Part shown: positions 63,750-64,000 of the stretch, in pieces | Position numbering within the stretch: the stretch's first letter is position 1 | How the letters are laid out: each line of letters opens with the position of its first letter | Assembly (NCBI GenBank): GCA_963681975.1 | Contig: OY820613.1 | Location: 1,116,001-1,180,000, forward strand | Length of the DNA stretch: 64,000 bases | Direction: 5' to 3' | From: JANELJ01 sp024511395 | Lineage (GTDB): Bacteria > Pseudomonadota > Gammaproteobacteria > GRL18 | Program-made: the position numbers and the translations under genes | The notes under the pieces: model-generated | The model's database searches: none | Seen by the model: the letters and a program-made list of their open reading frames with translations, nothing else | What the model was told of the DNA's origin: nothing

Positions 63750-64000
63750 TGAAACTTTGCGGTTTTGAAGCCGGTCTGGATCAACCTCTGTTTTTAATTG
63801 CCGGTCCCTGCGTGATAGAAAGTGAGCAGATGGCCATGTCCACCGCCGAGCAGTTAAAACGGATCACCGAACAACTGGGCATTTCTTTTATTTATAAGTC
63901 CTCATTTGACAAGGCTAACCGTACCTCCAGCCAGAGCTACCGTGGTCCCGGTATGGCAGAAGGTCTGCGCACTCTGCAAAAAGTTAAACAGGAACTGAAC
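63749..64000 (+). CDS. kdsA: KDO-8-phosphate synthase (3' end outside window)
   Basis: KdsA condenses phosphoenolpyruvate and arabinose 5-phosphate to KDO-8-P for lipopolysaccharide. The first 84 residues are seen, with the family motifs FLIAGPCVIES and KSSFDKANRTS. The ATG overlaps the pyrG stop by one base. The frame stays open to the window end. Confidence 0.94.
   Translation, partial: MKLCGFEAGLDQPLFLIAGPCVIESEQMAMSTAEQLKRITEQLGISFIYKSSFDKANRTSSQSYRGPGMAEGLRTLQKVKQELN

Overview
The window is a piece of a gammaproteobacterial chromosome of moderate, slightly AT-rich composition. The housekeeping half has the gene order usual for that class: map, rpsB, tsf, pyrH, frr, uppS, cdsA, dxr, rseP, bamA, skp, lpxD, fabZ, lpxA, lpxB, rnhB, dnaE, accA, tilS, pyrG, kdsA. 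The other half carries a cytochrome cd1 denitrification locus, so the organism can respire nitrite and nitric oxide. I cannot name the species. A denitrifying, possibly sulfur-oxidising gammaproteobacterium would fit, but nothing here proves sulfur oxidation.

Region 1 (1-14.3 kb), denitrification. The 3' part of norD faces a minus-strand set: nirN, a membrane-anchored hemerythrin and a membrane-anchored c'-type cytochrome. Behind it lies the heme d1 operon nirC-F-D-L-G-H-J (minus strand). nirS is divergent from it on the plus strand, followed by a large multiheme protein made of a NapC/NirT module fused to two tandem heme-binding domains. FNR/DNR-type operators (TTGAT-N4-ATCAA) sit before nirC, nirS and nirN, and a near match precedes the multiheme gene. 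Three of these have a -10 element at the spacing expected for class II activation.

Region 2 (14.3-30.6 kb), a mosaic. A frameshifted IS5-like element is followed by a conserved block (PpiC-type isomerase, yciI, yciB, PHP exonuclease, yciO, M50 protease, trpS, scpA) that stops without scpB. Next come tRNA-Arg(CCT), decayed motility or signalling genes (FlgN-like, frameshifted PilZ, truncated MCP) and a cluster of nested insertion-sequence remnants with one intact IS5-like copy. It ends with a DNR-type regulator and norCB, about 27 kb away from norD.

Region 3 (30.7-40.2 kb). galE is followed by lysine/diaminopimelate genes dapE, dapD and dapC, with a ParE/Phd-type toxin-antitoxin pair and yffB between them. 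A VOC protein, glnD and map follow. Almost all are on the minus strand.

Region 4 (40.2-64 kb). The translation, envelope and replication cluster is on the plus strand, tightly packed with several stop/start overlaps, and ends inside kdsA.

How it works together: the CRP/FNR regulator near 28 kb is the likely activator of the nir promoters. NirDLGH, NirJ, NirF and NirN build heme d1 for NirS, NirS makes NO, and NorCB, helped by NorD, reduces it. The hemerythrin/cytochrome pair and the NirT-fusion protein are the least ordinary parts and are the main candidates for new biology.
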